Source of the DNA: G963675935 sp963823895
Lineage (GTDB): Bacteria > Planctomycetota > Planctomycetia > Pirellulales > Thermoguttaceae
NCBI GenBank assembly: GCA_963823895.1
Contig: CAWGNG010000026.1
Coordinates: 496,001-560,000 of the forward strand
Length of the DNA: 64,000 nucleotides
Direction: 5' to 3'
Part shown: positions 28,145 to 37,265 of the stretch, piece after piece
Layout of the letters: every line of letters begins with the position of its first letter
Position numbering within the stretch: position 1 is the stretch's first letter
Position numbers and translations under genes: made by a program
Notes under the pieces: generated by a model
The model's database searches: none
Told to the model about the DNA's origin: nothing
The model's input: only the letters and a program-made list of their open reading frames with translations

Positions 28145-29808
28145 ATGGGCAGAATGCTGTTATCCTTGGTGATCGCGGCTTGTTGGGTTTGTATGTCGGC
28201 GGTCAGCGGTCACGCCGAAGACACGTCGGAACTGATCGCGCAACTGCGTTCTAGCGACGAAGCGGTACGTCTTCACGCGATCGACGTATTGGGCGAGCAG
28301 TGCTGGGCGCCGCCCGAAGTCCTGCGCGCGCTCGGCGGCGAATTGAAGAGCCGATCGGCGGTCGTTCGCGCCCACGCGGCCCATGCCATGGGTAACCTGG
28401 CGGCAGGAGCTCGACCGGCCGTTGCCGCCTTGGCGCCGTTGCTCCACGATCCCGATCCGAAGGTGCGACGGATGGCAATCCGCGCATGGGGGCGAATTCG
28501 GCCCAACCCCGCGGTGTCGGTTCCCCTGCTGGCCAACGTGCTGAAAGATCCCGATGCGTCAATTCGCACGGAAGCGCTGAACATTCTGACCGATATCGGC
28601 CAGCCCGCGGTGCCGACGCTGACTCGACTTCTCGGCCGCAACGACGTTACCTACTGGTGCTGCGTGGCGTTGGGTGAAATGGGAGCGGACGCCGCCGACG
28701 CGGCCCCGGCGTTGGTCGAAGTTCTCAACAACGATCCACGGCCGGAGGTCCGCCGCGAGGCGGCGTTGGCCCTCGGCGCGATCGGCGCGGCGGCCCCGGT
28801 CAGCGTGCCCGGATTGATCGAAGCGCTCGACAACAAGAACCCAACGGTGCTTGCCGGCGCCGCGTACGCTCTCGGCCGGATCGGTCCCAAGGCCACGGCC
28901 GCGGAATCGCCGCTTGTCAAGTGTGCGGCCAATGCCGATCCGTTGGTGAAGACCGTGTGCGCCTGGGCACTGGCAAAGATCGACCCCGAGAATGATGCGC
29001 GGAAGCGGGCGGCGATTGCACAGCTTGCGGTGGCATTGAAAAGCAATCAGCCGTCGCTTCGCAACGCGGCGCTCTTCGGCCTGGCCGATCTGAAGCCCGC
29101 TTCCGGGGCGGTGCTGCCGGCGATGAGCGAAGCCCTGCACGATCCCGACAAAAGCGTGGCGGGCGCGGCCTTGTACGCGGTGGCCGCGCTGGGCGATCCG
29201 GCGATTCCCGCATTGACCGACGCGCTGAAACGCAAGGAGCTTCGTCCCGACGCGGCGCGAATTCTCGCGCAAATGGGATCGCGGGCGAAGGGGGCAGCGC
29301 CGCCCTGGTCGAAATCGTCAGGACCGACCAAGACGGCCATTCGCAGAGCGAGGCCCTGATGGCTTTGGGGTCTACCGACGCCGACCCAAAGGTGGTCGTC
29401 CCCGCTGCGATCGAAGCCCTGCACTCCCGGCGAGAGGACGTCTGCTCTGCGGCCTGCTTCGCCTTGGGGCGAATGGGGAAGCCGGCCCTGGCGGCCGTGC
29501 CCGAGTTGGAGAAGAGGCTCGGCGATCGGGACGAGTGCGGGGCGATGGCGGCCTGGGCGCTGGTGCGAATTGCCCCCGATTCACCCGAGGTAGCCCACCG
29601 ACTGGTTCCCCTGTTTGTCAAGGCGCTCAACCAGTGCGAGCCGACGGTTCGCATCGAGGCGGCCGCGTCGCTGGCGCGCATGGGGCCATTGGCGAAGGAT
29701 GCCATCCCGGCGCTCCGCCGAGTCAGCGCCGACAACGATAAGAGGGTTCATGCCGCCGCGCTGGCGGCACTGAGCGCCGTCAACACCCCGCTGATCGGCC
29801 GCAAGTAG
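28145..29808 (+). CDS. Secreted HEAT-repeat protein, with a frameshift
   Basis: The ATG at 28145 follows AAAAGGAG and gives a signal peptide (MLLSLVIAACWVCMSAVSGHA). The mature protein is a run of about 14 HEAT/PBS-lyase-like repeats of 35-40 residues (for example RREAALALGAIGAAAPVSVP and AGAAYALGRIGPKATAAE). The first frame loses the repeat pattern after SRAKGAAP, near 29298-29303. The next frame restores it (ALVEIVRTDQDG, then MALGSTDADPKVVVPAAIEAL) and runs to 29808. A single lost base is the simplest explanation. The full product would have about 553 residues. Such proteins are binding scaffolds; the partner is unknown. Confidence 0.8.
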
Positions 29809-29809
29809 A

Positions 29810-29838
29810 TTCGCGCGGCAGCCATGAGCCGTTATAAT
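29810..29838 (+). promoter_or_regulatory. Candidate promoter of recQ
   Basis: TATAAT at 29833-29838 lies 24 bp before the recQ ATG, with a weak TTCGCG 17 bp upstream. The short distance implies a leader of about 15 bases. It lies directly after the HEAT-repeat stop. Confidence 0.4.
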
Positions 29839-29861
29839 GCGGGATTGGCAAGGTCCGCGCC

Positions 29862-32627
29862 ATGTCCAATCCAACGCCGCCGCCGCACTCGTACCTCTCT
29901 CGCTTTGGGCTCAGTTCGTTCCGCACGGGCCAGGAACGGGTGATTTCGACGGTTCTTGCCGGGCGGGATTGCCTTTGCGTCATGCCGACCGGCGGCGGAA
30001 AAAGCCTCTGCTACCAACTGCCGGCGCTGGCGCTCGACGGTCTGACGCTGGTCGTCTCGCCGTTGATCGCGTTGATGAAAGACCAGGTCGATCAGCTCCA
30101 TTCGCTGGGATTGCCGGTGAGCTTCATCAACAGCACGCTCTCGGCGGCGGAGCAGAACGACCGGCTCGACCGCATGGCGGCCGGCGAGTTTCGCCTGCTC
30201 TACGTGGTGCCCGAGCGGTTTCGCAGCGGGCGATTTCTCGATGCCGTTCGGGCGGTGGGGGTGAAGCTGCTGGCGGTCGACGAGGCCCATTGCATCAGCG
30301 AGTGGGGACACGATTTTCGCCCCGACTACGCCCGCCTCGGCCATTTCCGCCGCTTGCTGGGCAATCCGACCACGATCGCCCTGACCGCCACGGCCACCGA
30401 TCGCGTGCGCCGCGACATCGTCGAACTGTTGGCGCTGCACCAGCCCGAGACCTTCATCACCGGTTTCGCGCGGCCGAACCTCTTCTACGAAGTTCAGATG
30501 CCGCGGAGCGAGCGGCAGAAGCCCGGGACGCTGGTCGATTTTCTCGCCCGCACGCCCGGCTCGGGCATCATCTACACCTCCACCCGCAAGCGGGCCGAAG
30601 AAGTGGCCGAGACGATCACCGCTCAAACCCGCCGCCGCACCGTCGTCTATCATGCCGGGATGTTGCCCGACCAGCGCCGCCGGGCCCAGGACGACTTCAT
30701 GCGCGGCCGCTGCGAAATCGTGGTGGCCACCAACGCCTTCGGCATGGGCATCGACAAGCCCGACGTGCGCTTCGTCGTCCACTACAACATTCCCGGCAGC
30801 CTTGAGGCGTATTATCAGGAGGCGGGTCGAGCCGGCCGCGACGGCGACCCGTCCCACTGCCTCATGCTCTACCACACCTCGGATCGCTACATCCAGGAAT
30901 ACTTTATCGACAGCAATTACCCGGCCCGCGAGCACGTCGAGGCCGTCTACGACTATCTCTGCGAGCTCGACGAGAATCCGATCGAAATGACGCAGGACGA
31001 ACTGAAGCAGACGCTCGGCCTGCCGATCGGCAGCGACGGCGTCGGCAATTGCGAGCAGATTCTCGAAGGGGCCGGTGTGCTGGAACGCCTGATCGCCTCG
31101 CAGAACATGGCCTCGGTGCGGATCGACAGCGACTTGCCCACGCTGGTCGATCTCCTGCCCAAGCAGGCGAAGTCGCAGCGGAAGGTGCTGCGTTCGGTTG
31201 AGCACATCGTCGGCCCGCGGCGGCAGGAGTTGGTGCAGTTCAACATCCGTGACCTGTCGGCCAACGACGAGATGGATCAGACGTCGATCGCCCACGCGCT
31301 GCACGAACTAAACCGGCTGGAAGCGTTCACCTACGTGCCGGCCTTTCGCGGCCGGGCGATTCGCATGATCCGCCGCGATCTCGCTTTCGACCAACTGGAC
31401 ATCGACTTCGACGAGATCGAGCGGCGCAAGGCGGCCGAGTACGAAAAGCTGGAACGGGTTGTCCGTTTTGCCATGGGCAGCGCGTGCCGTCAACAGGAGA
31501 TTCTCCGCTACTTCGGCGAGACGAACGCCGATCGCTGCGGCCATTGCGATAACTGCCGGCTGCAGGAGCAAAGAGATCAGAGATCAGGGGTCAGGGACCA
31601 GAGTTTAGCCGCCGCGTCCACGCGGGGCGAAACCGACACCGAGGGGCGGGCAATTCATTACCCACCTGCCGGATCGATCGACGACGCGATCCTCCGCACC
31701 GTGCGAATCGTGCTAAGCGGCGTGGCCCGCGCCCAGGCCCGTTTCGCCTGCGGCAGGAACCGCATCGCCAAAATGCTCTGCGGCTCGAACAGCGCCGAGG
31801 TGAAAAAACTCGGGTTGCACCGCCTCAGCACGTTCGGGCTGCTCAAGCATCTAAAACAAGATGAAGTGCTCTTGATCATCGACGCGCTGATGGCGATGCG
31901 CTGTCTGCAACAGGTCGACGTCGATCGCTTCCGGCCGGTGCTCGAGCTTACCGACTTCGGCGGCGAAGTGATGCGCGGCCGAGCGATACTCCCCAACGAA
32001 TTGCCGATCCCGCTCGAATTGCAGCGAAAGCTGCGCGCCCTTCAAGGGGTGGGCAATTCATTGCCCACTGGCGCTGCCCCAAACACAGCCCACACCGAAC
32101 GGGACCGAGGAGCTTTCGGCGAACAATCTGACATTTTGCAGAAAAATCCTCCCGAAACCTCCTCCGTCCCCCTCGATGCGCCCGATCCGGAGCTTCTCGA
32201 TTCGCTCAAGCGCTGGTGTGCCGAGATTGCGGATGAGGCGGGCGTGCCGCTCTATTGCATCTTGCAGAATGCCACGCTCGCCGAGTTGGTCCGCTGCCGC
32301 CCGACCACTCCCGCTGCGTTGTTGGCGGTTAAGGGCATGGGCCCGGTCAGGGTCGAGCGTTACGGCCACACGCTGCTGGAGATCATCCGCGAGGAGTTGG
32401 CGGAAGACGGGGAGACTGCGAATCAGCGAGACGTCGGACAATCTGCCGTCTCCTCGTCTCCCTCTCTCCCCGTCTCCCCCTCTCTTCCTTCCTCCCACTG
32501 GACCCGTCGCCTCCTGTCCGCCGGTTTCACGGTGGACGAGTGCATGGCGATTCGCGGGCTGACACGCGAAGTGGTCCTGGAACACGCCCGGCAGGCCGAG
32601 CAGGATTCGGCCGATCGCGAACTATAG
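29862..32627 (+). CDS. recQ: ATP-dependent DNA helicase RecQ with expanded linkers
   Basis: RecQ unwinds DNA 3' to 5' in recombination and fork repair. The helicase core has FRTGQERVI, Walker A PTGGGKSLCYQLPAL (about 42-56), DEAH in AVDEAHCISEWGHDFRP, and motifs IV-VI including VVATNAFGMGIDKPDVRFVVHY and YQEAGRAGRDG. The zinc site is CRQQEILRYFGE...CGHCDNC. The winged-helix domain and an HRDC domain (LKRWCAEIADEAGVPLYCIL) follow, then a C-terminal HTH-like segment. The length of 921 residues is well above the usual 600-730. Most of the excess lies in three linkers (about 31566-31670, 32041-32150 and 32405-32500) encoded by tandem or palindromic repeats. All leave the domains intact. Confidence 0.94.
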   Translation: MSNPTPPPHSYLSRFGLSSFRTGQERVISTVLAGRDCLCVMPTGGGKSLCYQLPALALDGLTLVVSPLIALMKDQVDQLHSLGLPVSFINSTLSAAEQNDRLDRMAAGEFRLLYVVPERFRSGRFLDAVRAVGVKLLAVDEAHCISEWGHDFRPDYARLGHFRRLLGNPTTIALTATATDRVRRDIVELLALHQPETFITGFARPNLFYEVQMPRSERQKPGTLVDFLARTPGSGIIYTSTRKRAEEVAETITAQTRRRTVVYHAGMLPDQRRRAQDDFMRGRCEIVVATNAFGMGIDKPDVRFVVHYNIPGSLEAYYQEAGRAGRDGDPSHCLMLYHTSDRYIQEYFIDSNYPAREHVEAVYDYLCELDENPIEMTQDELKQTLGLPIGSDGVGNCEQILEGAGVLERLIASQNMASVRIDSDLPTLVDLLPKQAKSQRKVLRSVEHIVGPRRQELVQFNIRDLSANDEMDQTSIAHALHELNRLEAFTYVPAFRGRAIRMIRRDLAFDQLDIDFDEIERRKAAEYEKLERVVRFAMGSACRQQEILRYFGETNADRCGHCDNCRLQEQRDQRSGVRDQSLAAASTRGETDTEGRAIHYPPAGSIDDAILRTVRIVLSGVARAQARFACGRNRIAKMLCGSNSAEVKKLGLHRLSTFGLLKHLKQDEVLLIIDALMAMRCLQQVDVDRFRPVLELTDFGGEVMRGRAILPNELPIPLELQRKLRALQGVGNSLPTGAAPNTAHTERDRGAFGEQSDILQKNPPETSSVPLDAPDPELLDSLKRWCAEIADEAGVPLYCILQNATLAELVRCRPTTPAALLAVKGMGPVRVERYGHTLLEIIREELAEDGETANQRDVGQSAVSSSPSLPVSPSLPSSHWTRRLLSAGFTVDECMAIRGLTREVVLEHARQAEQDSADREL
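31566..31670. repeat. Repeat-derived linker 1 in recQ
   Basis: Tandem GATCAGAGATCAGGGGTCAG text (about 31575-31600) is followed by TTTAGCCGCCGCGTCCACGC and a GGGCAATTCATTACCCACC half-palindrome. The stretch lies in frame between the zinc-binding and winged-helix domains. The TTTAGCC...CGTCCACGC motif recurs between hydG and aspA. Confidence 0.65.
32049..32068. repeat. Palindrome GTGGGCAAT-TC-ATTGCCCAC in recQ
   Basis: This 20-bp perfect stem (nine-base arms, two-base loop) lies in frame between the winged-helix and HRDC domains and encodes part of GVGNSLPTG. A related half-site occurs at about 31650 in the same gene. Confidence 0.75.
32405..32500. repeat. Repeat-derived linker 3 in recQ
   Basis: GGAAGACGGGGAGACTGCG at the left and copies of GTCTCCCTCTCTCCCCGTC at the right form an imperfect inverted, pyrimidine-rich tandem repeat. 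It encodes a Ser/Pro-rich linker (SSSPSLPVSPSLPSS) between the HRDC domain and the C-terminal HTH. Confidence 0.65.
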
Positions 32628-32666
32628 GCAAAAAACGCTCGGCCCTGTGCTCCTTCTCCCGCCGGT

Positions 32667-32694
32667 CGCCAACCGTCGGTTCATCAGATATAAT
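32667..32694 (+). promoter_or_regulatory. Candidate promoter of ftsH
   Basis: TATAAT at 32689-32694 lies 66 bp before the ftsH start, with a poor -35 (TCGCCA) 16 bp upstream. The 133-bp gap after recQ is otherwise empty apart from a GAAGAGGAG ribosome site at 32747-32755. Confidence 0.35.
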
Positions 32695-32760
32695 TGTACG
32701 GTGTTATCGACGTAAATCTCTGCTGTTGTCCCTGCCGGAAGTCTGAGAAGAGGAGCATCC

Positions 32761-34729
32761 ATGCCCGATCTGCCCGAAAAGCCCGCGAAGAGCAACGATA
32801 GTCCGCCGCCGCCGAGGCTGCGTTCCAATCCGCGGATGACAGCGTCGCTGTGGTGGGCGTTGGCGATACTCGCGATCGCGGGGATCGTCATCTATGAGCA
32901 GTCGAGCAACGGCCCTTCGGAAATCGACTACGGCTTCTTCCGGCAGCAATTGGAAGTGGATAAGAACATCGCTAGCGCCAATATCGAGGGGACGAAACTC
33001 TACGGCGAGTTCAAGAAAGCCCCCGTCGATCTAAAGGCCAAGCCCGATTCCCACGGCGTCTCCCCGTTTCTAAACAAGAAGTTCGTTACCGTGCTGCCGC
33101 CGATGGCGCTGGACAGCCAGGAGCTGGACCGCCTGTTGCTGCGACTTCTCGGGCCGAACAACTACAAAGCGACGGTGCCGCCCGACAACACCTTCGTCGT
33201 GCTGTTCGTCTACGTGTTGGTGTTGGGGGCTCTGTTCGTCGGCGTGGCGTTCCTCTTTCGCAGGGCCCGCGATTCGTTCTTCTCCGGCGGCTTGACCGGT
33301 AGCTTTGCGAAGAGCGGGGCGCGGCGCTACGACGCCTCGGGCACGCCGATCACCTTCGCCGACGTCGCCGGGCTGGAGGGCGTCAAACACGACTTGCAGG
33401 AGGTCGTCGATTTCCTCCGCAATCCGGCCAAGTTCCAGCGGCTGGGGGCCCGCGTCCCCAAGGGCATTCTGCTGATGGGCCCGCCGGGCACGGGCAAGAC
33501 GCTACTGGGCCGCGCGGTGGCCGGCGAGGCGGGCGTCCCCTTCTTCTCGATCAACGGCTCCGAGTTCATCCAGATGTTCGTCGGCGTCGGCGCGGGCGCG
33601 TCCGCGATCTGTTCAACACCGCCAAAGAAAACGCCCCGGCCATCCTCTTCATCGACGAAATCGACGCGGTCGGCCGCCACCGCGGCGCCGGCGTCGGCGG
33701 AGGGCACGACGAGCGCGAGCAGACGCTCAACCAAATTCTCAGCGAAATGGACGGCTTCGCGCAGACCGAGTCGGTGATCGTGATGGCCGCCACGAATCGG
33801 CCGGACGTGCTCGATCCCGCCCTGCTGCGCCCAGGCCGTTTCGACCGCCACATCACCGTCGATCGTCCCAGTTACAAGGGCCGGCTGGCGATCTTCCAGG
33901 TGCACAGCAAGGATGTGCCGCTGGCCGGCGACGTCGACATGGAGCGGCTGGCGGCGGGCACCGTCGGCCTGACCGGCGCCGACATCAGCAACCTGGTGAA
34001 CGAAGCCGCTCTTTGGGCAAGCCGTCACGACAAAGACCGCGTCGAGATGGCCGATTTCGAGTACGCCCGCGACAAACTCTTAATGGGCTCGAAACGCGAG
34101 GAGGTCCTTTCCGACCAAGAGAAGAAGATGACCGCCTATCACGAGTCGGGCCACGCTCTGTTGGCCTGGAGCGTGCCGGGCACCGATCGGCTGCACAAAG
34201 TCTCGATCGTTCCCCGCGGCCGCTCGCTGGGCGCTACGCAACTGCTGCCCGAGGAAGATCGCGTCAGCATCAGCGAGAGCGAATTGCACACGCGGCTGCT
34301 CTTCCTGCTGGGCGGCCGCGCGGCCGAGAAGATGGTCTTCAACGAGTACACGCAGGGGCCGAGGACGATCTCAACAAGGCGACGCAATTGGCCCGGCGAA
34401 TGGTCACGCACTGGGGCATGAGCGACCGGCTCGGGCCGGTGGCCTTCCGCGACACGGAGGACCATCCCTTCCTCGGCCGCGAGATGGCCGAGCCCCGCCG
34501 CTTCAGCGAGCACACCGCCCAGGTGATCGACGAGGAGGTCTCCCGCATCCTCCGCGACGCTTCCGACAAAGCCACCGTGATGCTCGGCGACCGCCGCGAG
34601 AAGCTCGACCTGTTGGCCAAGAAGCTGGAAGAGGCCGAAACGCTCGACGAAGAGGAGATCGAGAAGCTGATCGGGCCGCCGCTCTATAAGAGGCCCGATC
34701 ACGGCGAAGTGCCCCAGCCGAAAAGATGA
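32761..34729 (+). CDS. ftsH: ATP-dependent zinc metalloprotease FtsH, with two frameshifts
   Basis: FtsH is a membrane-anchored AAA+ protease that degrades misfolded or regulatory proteins. The start (ATG 32761) gives a Pro-rich cytosolic tip. Membrane helices lie at about residues 28-45 and 144-166, flanking the periplasmic part, and Walker A GPPGTGKT is at 240-247. After FVGVGA the frame shifts at the GGG of 33594-33596, continuing in the next frame with VRDLFNTAKENAPAILFIDE, SEMDGF, NRPDVLDPALLRPGRFDR and the zinc motif HESGH (34140-34154). A second shift at the GGGG of 34355-34358 leads to GAEDDLNKATQLARRMV and the coiled C-terminus. Each shift is repaired by one added G. Together the pieces give a normal protein of about 655 residues. 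Confidence 0.93.
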
Positions 34730-34747
34730 CCACGATCGAAAAGAAGA

Positions 34748-35251
34748 TCATTCCTCGTCCTGGACGTCGGTTGCGTCAAAAAGGGCTGTCTGGTGAGTGG
34801 TAGGAACTTGAACGGACTTGGCATCACTTACTTTTCTGAAACAAAATCGTTCGCCGCGCAAGCTGAGCGAAAAACCGGTTCCTGCTGGGTAGGATGCGGC
34901 ATCGAGCAGCGCCGGCCAACACGTGGTGATTGCCAGCGCTTTGTAGTACATGTTCCTCCGATGGAGCGCGGCGCTCATGATCACATGCGTCACATCCATC
35001 TCCCTGCAAATATCGGGAAGGCGCTCATCCTTCTTGCTGTGCGAACCGCGGTCCGGGCTAATAACGATCCAACCGCCTTCTTTGCTCAACTCCGGTATCC
35101 ATTCGAGATCCGGCATACCCTTTGGGAACTTCGTAAGGAGATGCGCAACCTCAGCGTCGGCCCCGTAAAGTTGCAGCGAATCGCGGATTTGTCGCTCTAC
35201 TACAAGGTGGCTCAGGCACTCATCAAGGAAGAACCGGATTGGCTGTGTCAC
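34748..35251 (-). CDS. PIN-like toxin of a toxin-antitoxin pair
   Basis: The product has 167 residues with the pattern of PIN-like nucleases: an N-terminal strand FFLDECLS with an acidic pair, a later acidic position in WIVISPDRGS, and KKDERLPDICREM. Its start codon overlaps the stop of the upstream DUF433 gene (ATGA at 35248-35251), a typical antitoxin-first arrangement. The region has lower GC than the core genes, which suggests transfer. Proteins of this type are expected to cut RNA unless bound by the partner; activity is inferred only. Confidence 0.62.
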   Translation of the reverse strand: MTQPIRFFLDECLSHLVVERQIRDSLQLYGADAEVAHLLTKFPKGMPDLEWIPELSKEGGWIVISPDRGSHSKKDERLPDICREMDVTHVIMSAALHRRNMYYKALAITTCWPALLDAASYPAGTGFSLSLRGERFCFRKVSDAKSVQVPTTHQTALFDATDVQDEE

Positions 35252-35982
35252 GCAGCAGGTGGTGATAGATAGTCGAAATATTCCCGTGCAAGCTCAACTT
35301 GCTCTGGTTCTACCCCGTAGATTGTCGCAGCACGGCTGGGGCTTCCTTCGGATATGGAAGCATCCAACAAAGTCCGAGCAGTATAACCACACGACTCGAG
35401 AAACGGCTCGCCAAATCGGACCTGCGGATCCATCACGATGTATTCCGGGGCATCTTTGATGGTCGGAAACGCGAGATACTTCTTCGCCAACTTCGTAGTC
35501 TCATCGAAGACCAAACGATAGGCGTACGTGCGAACAACCTCGCCGATCATTTGGTTGTGGCACTTCTTGCCGGTTAGCTGAAAGTATCTTCGTGCGCCTT
35601 CCTCATCCTCGCCGACGCAAAGCCAGATCACTTGCTTTCTCGGCTCGTCGGGAGGCCCAAACAACCCGATGCGAGTGCTGTCCAGAGCGAAGGGGTACGG
35701 CGTGCCATATTCCTCCTTCGCCCGGATGTACGCCTCCCTGATTGTTTGGAGCGAGATGCCGGGATGTTCTTTTCTGATTCTTCGGATGGCGAGCGCTTGA
35801 ACAAAATCCAGAAAGGTAACGTCTCTATCTTCGGGTGTTCCAATCTGAGGGGTGATTACGGGCGATCCTTGCCCATTCCCAAACATCCAGCGGTTCATTA
35901 ACCTAGTCGTAACGCGCGCGTACAAAGCAGCCTCGGAAGGGCTATAGATGCCGATCCCCAGGAGGTCAGCCATTCTAATCAT
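35248..35982 (-). CDS. DUF433-type antitoxin with an N-terminal HTH-like domain
   Basis: The product has 244 residues. The N-terminal 100 residues look like a MerR-type helix-turn-helix reader (IYSPSEAALYARVTTRLMNRWM, then FVQALAIRRIRKEHPGISLQTIREAY). The C-terminal 60 residues (MDPQVRFGEPFLESCGYTAR...YGVEPEQVELAREYFDYL) match the DUF433 domain, which in known pairs binds a PIN-like toxin. The gene is directly upstream of, and overlaps, the toxin gene. This suggests an autoregulated toxin-antitoxin operon. It is larger than most DUF433 antitoxins, which have about 75-110 residues. Confidence 0.68.
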   Translation of the reverse strand: MIRMADLLGIGIYSPSEAALYARVTTRLMNRWMFGNGQGSPVITPQIGTPEDRDVTFLDFVQALAIRRIRKEHPGISLQTIREAYIRAKEEYGTPYPFALDSTRIGLFGPPDEPRKQVIWLCVGEDEEGARRYFQLTGKKCHNQMIGEVVRTYAYRLVFDETTKLAKKYLAFPTIKDAPEYIVMDPQVRFGEPFLESCGYTARTLLDASISEGSPSRAATIYGVEPEQVELAREYFDYLSPPAA

Positions 35983-36293
35983 TGGGAATCCCTCCGAACC
36001 AGAAACGACCGAGATTCGAAATCTCTCCCCCCTCTTGCAGGCGAGGAACTGTGTGTCGGTGACCTCTACCGCAGCATGGAGCCCGCCGCGGGCTTACGGC
36101 GCAAAAGCCTTATAATCTGCTGGAGGGGCTGTGTCAATACGGCCGGGATTCACGTTCTCTCCCTCTTTTGATTGTATTGCCAAAGCGCTTTCTGGCAAGG
36201 TGTTTTCGCTATTGACTTCCGTTAAATTGCCAAATCGCTGCGATTGCGGGTCGAACTCGTTACAGTGTGAATCCACTCATTTTACTCCCGAGG
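35983..36293. other. Gap without a gene, between the antitoxin start and the dus end
   Basis: The 311-bp gap is comparatively AT-rich and should hold the promoter of the toxin-antitoxin operon (minus strand). A GCCCGCCGCGGGC palindrome lies near 36081-36093. I see no ORF with a ribosome site and no RNA gene. Confidence 0.5.
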
Positions 36294-37265
36294 TCAGCCG
36301 CCGAACTCCTTGGCCAGGCGGCGGAAATCGGCGAGATTCCGCACTTTCCGCGCGGCCGCGCGAAAGTCGCCGTAGTTGGGCAGAAACTTGGCGAAGTAGC
36401 CACTCGTTCGCGGCAGGCGGCGGAGCGCCAGCGCTGGGCCGTAGAAGCGAAACTCGTCCTCGACCAGTCGCAGCATTGCGCAGATGCGCTGGCGAGGCGT
36501 CGGTTCGGGCGGTTTCGCTGCGCCGCACCAGAGCGAGCGGGCTTGCTCGAAGATCCAAGGGTTGCCCAAGCAGCCGCGGCCGATGGCGACGGCCTCTGCG
36601 CCGGTTTCGCGCAACAGGCGAACGGCGTCGGCCGCCGTGCGAATGCTCCCGCCGCCGAGGACGGGAATCCGCACCGCCCGCTTTACTCGCGCGATGACGC
36701 TCCAGTCGGCATCGCCGGCATACCCTTGCGTCACGCTTCGGGCGTGAACGCTGACGGCCGCCGCCCCCGCCGTCTCGGCACGGCGGGAGATTTCGACGGC
36801 GGTTTCGCAGGCGTCATCGGGCCCGCTGCGGATTTTGAGGCTGACGGGAATCGACACGGCGCGAACGACGGCGGTGACGATTCTCGCGATCTGCGGCGGA
36901 TCGGCGAGCAGGGCCCCACCCTCGCCGCGATCGAGCAGGCGTCGCACGGGGCAATCGAAGTTCAGATCGACCAGGTCGTAGCCGAGCGATTCGACGATCC
37001 GCGCGGCCTCGGCCATCACGGCCGGATCGACCCCGCTGATTTGGCCCGCCCGCGGGGCTTCGCCCGGCGAAGTCGAGAGCGTCCGCAGCACGCGCCGATC
37101 GCCGCGAACGACGTGCGCGGCATCGACCCGCTCGCTGCACGTGAGGCTGGCCCCGTGCCGCTTCATCAACATGCGGAAGGGCGCGTTGCTGTGTTCTTCC
37201 AGCGGCGCTTGCGTGAACGGATGTGCGATTCGCACCGAGCCGATTTGCATCGAATTGCGATTCAT
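36294..37265 (-). CDS. dus: tRNA-dihydrouridine synthase
   Basis: Dus is an FMN enzyme that reduces uridines in the tRNA D-loop. The product has 323 residues from the ATG at 37265, which overlaps the stop of the upstream gene (ATGA). An in-frame ATG at 37286 lies inside that gene and is less likely. Family features: VDLNFDCPVRRLLDRGEGGALL with the catalytic Cys in FDCP, VSLKIRSGPDD, VSVHARSVTQGYAGDADW, IPVLGGGSI, and GAEAVAIGRGCLGNPWIF. It is closest to the DusB branch. As the last gene of an operon with two glycosyltransferases, its placement is probably incidental. Confidence 0.9.
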   Translation of the reverse strand: MNRNSMQIGSVRIAHPFTQAPLEEHSNAPFRMLMKRHGASLTCSERVDAAHVVRGDRRVLRTLSTSPGEAPRAGQISGVDPAVMAEAARIVESLGYDLVDLNFDCPVRRLLDRGEGGALLADPPQIARIVTAVVRAVSIPVSLKIRSGPDDACETAVEISRRAETAGAAAVSVHARSVTQGYAGDADWSVIARVKRAVRIPVLGGGSIRTAADAVRLLRETGAEAVAIGRGCLGNPWIFEQARSLWCGAAKPPEPTPRQRICAMLRLVEDEFRFYGPALALRRLPRTSGYFAKFLPNYGDFRAAARKVRNLADFRRLAKEFGG

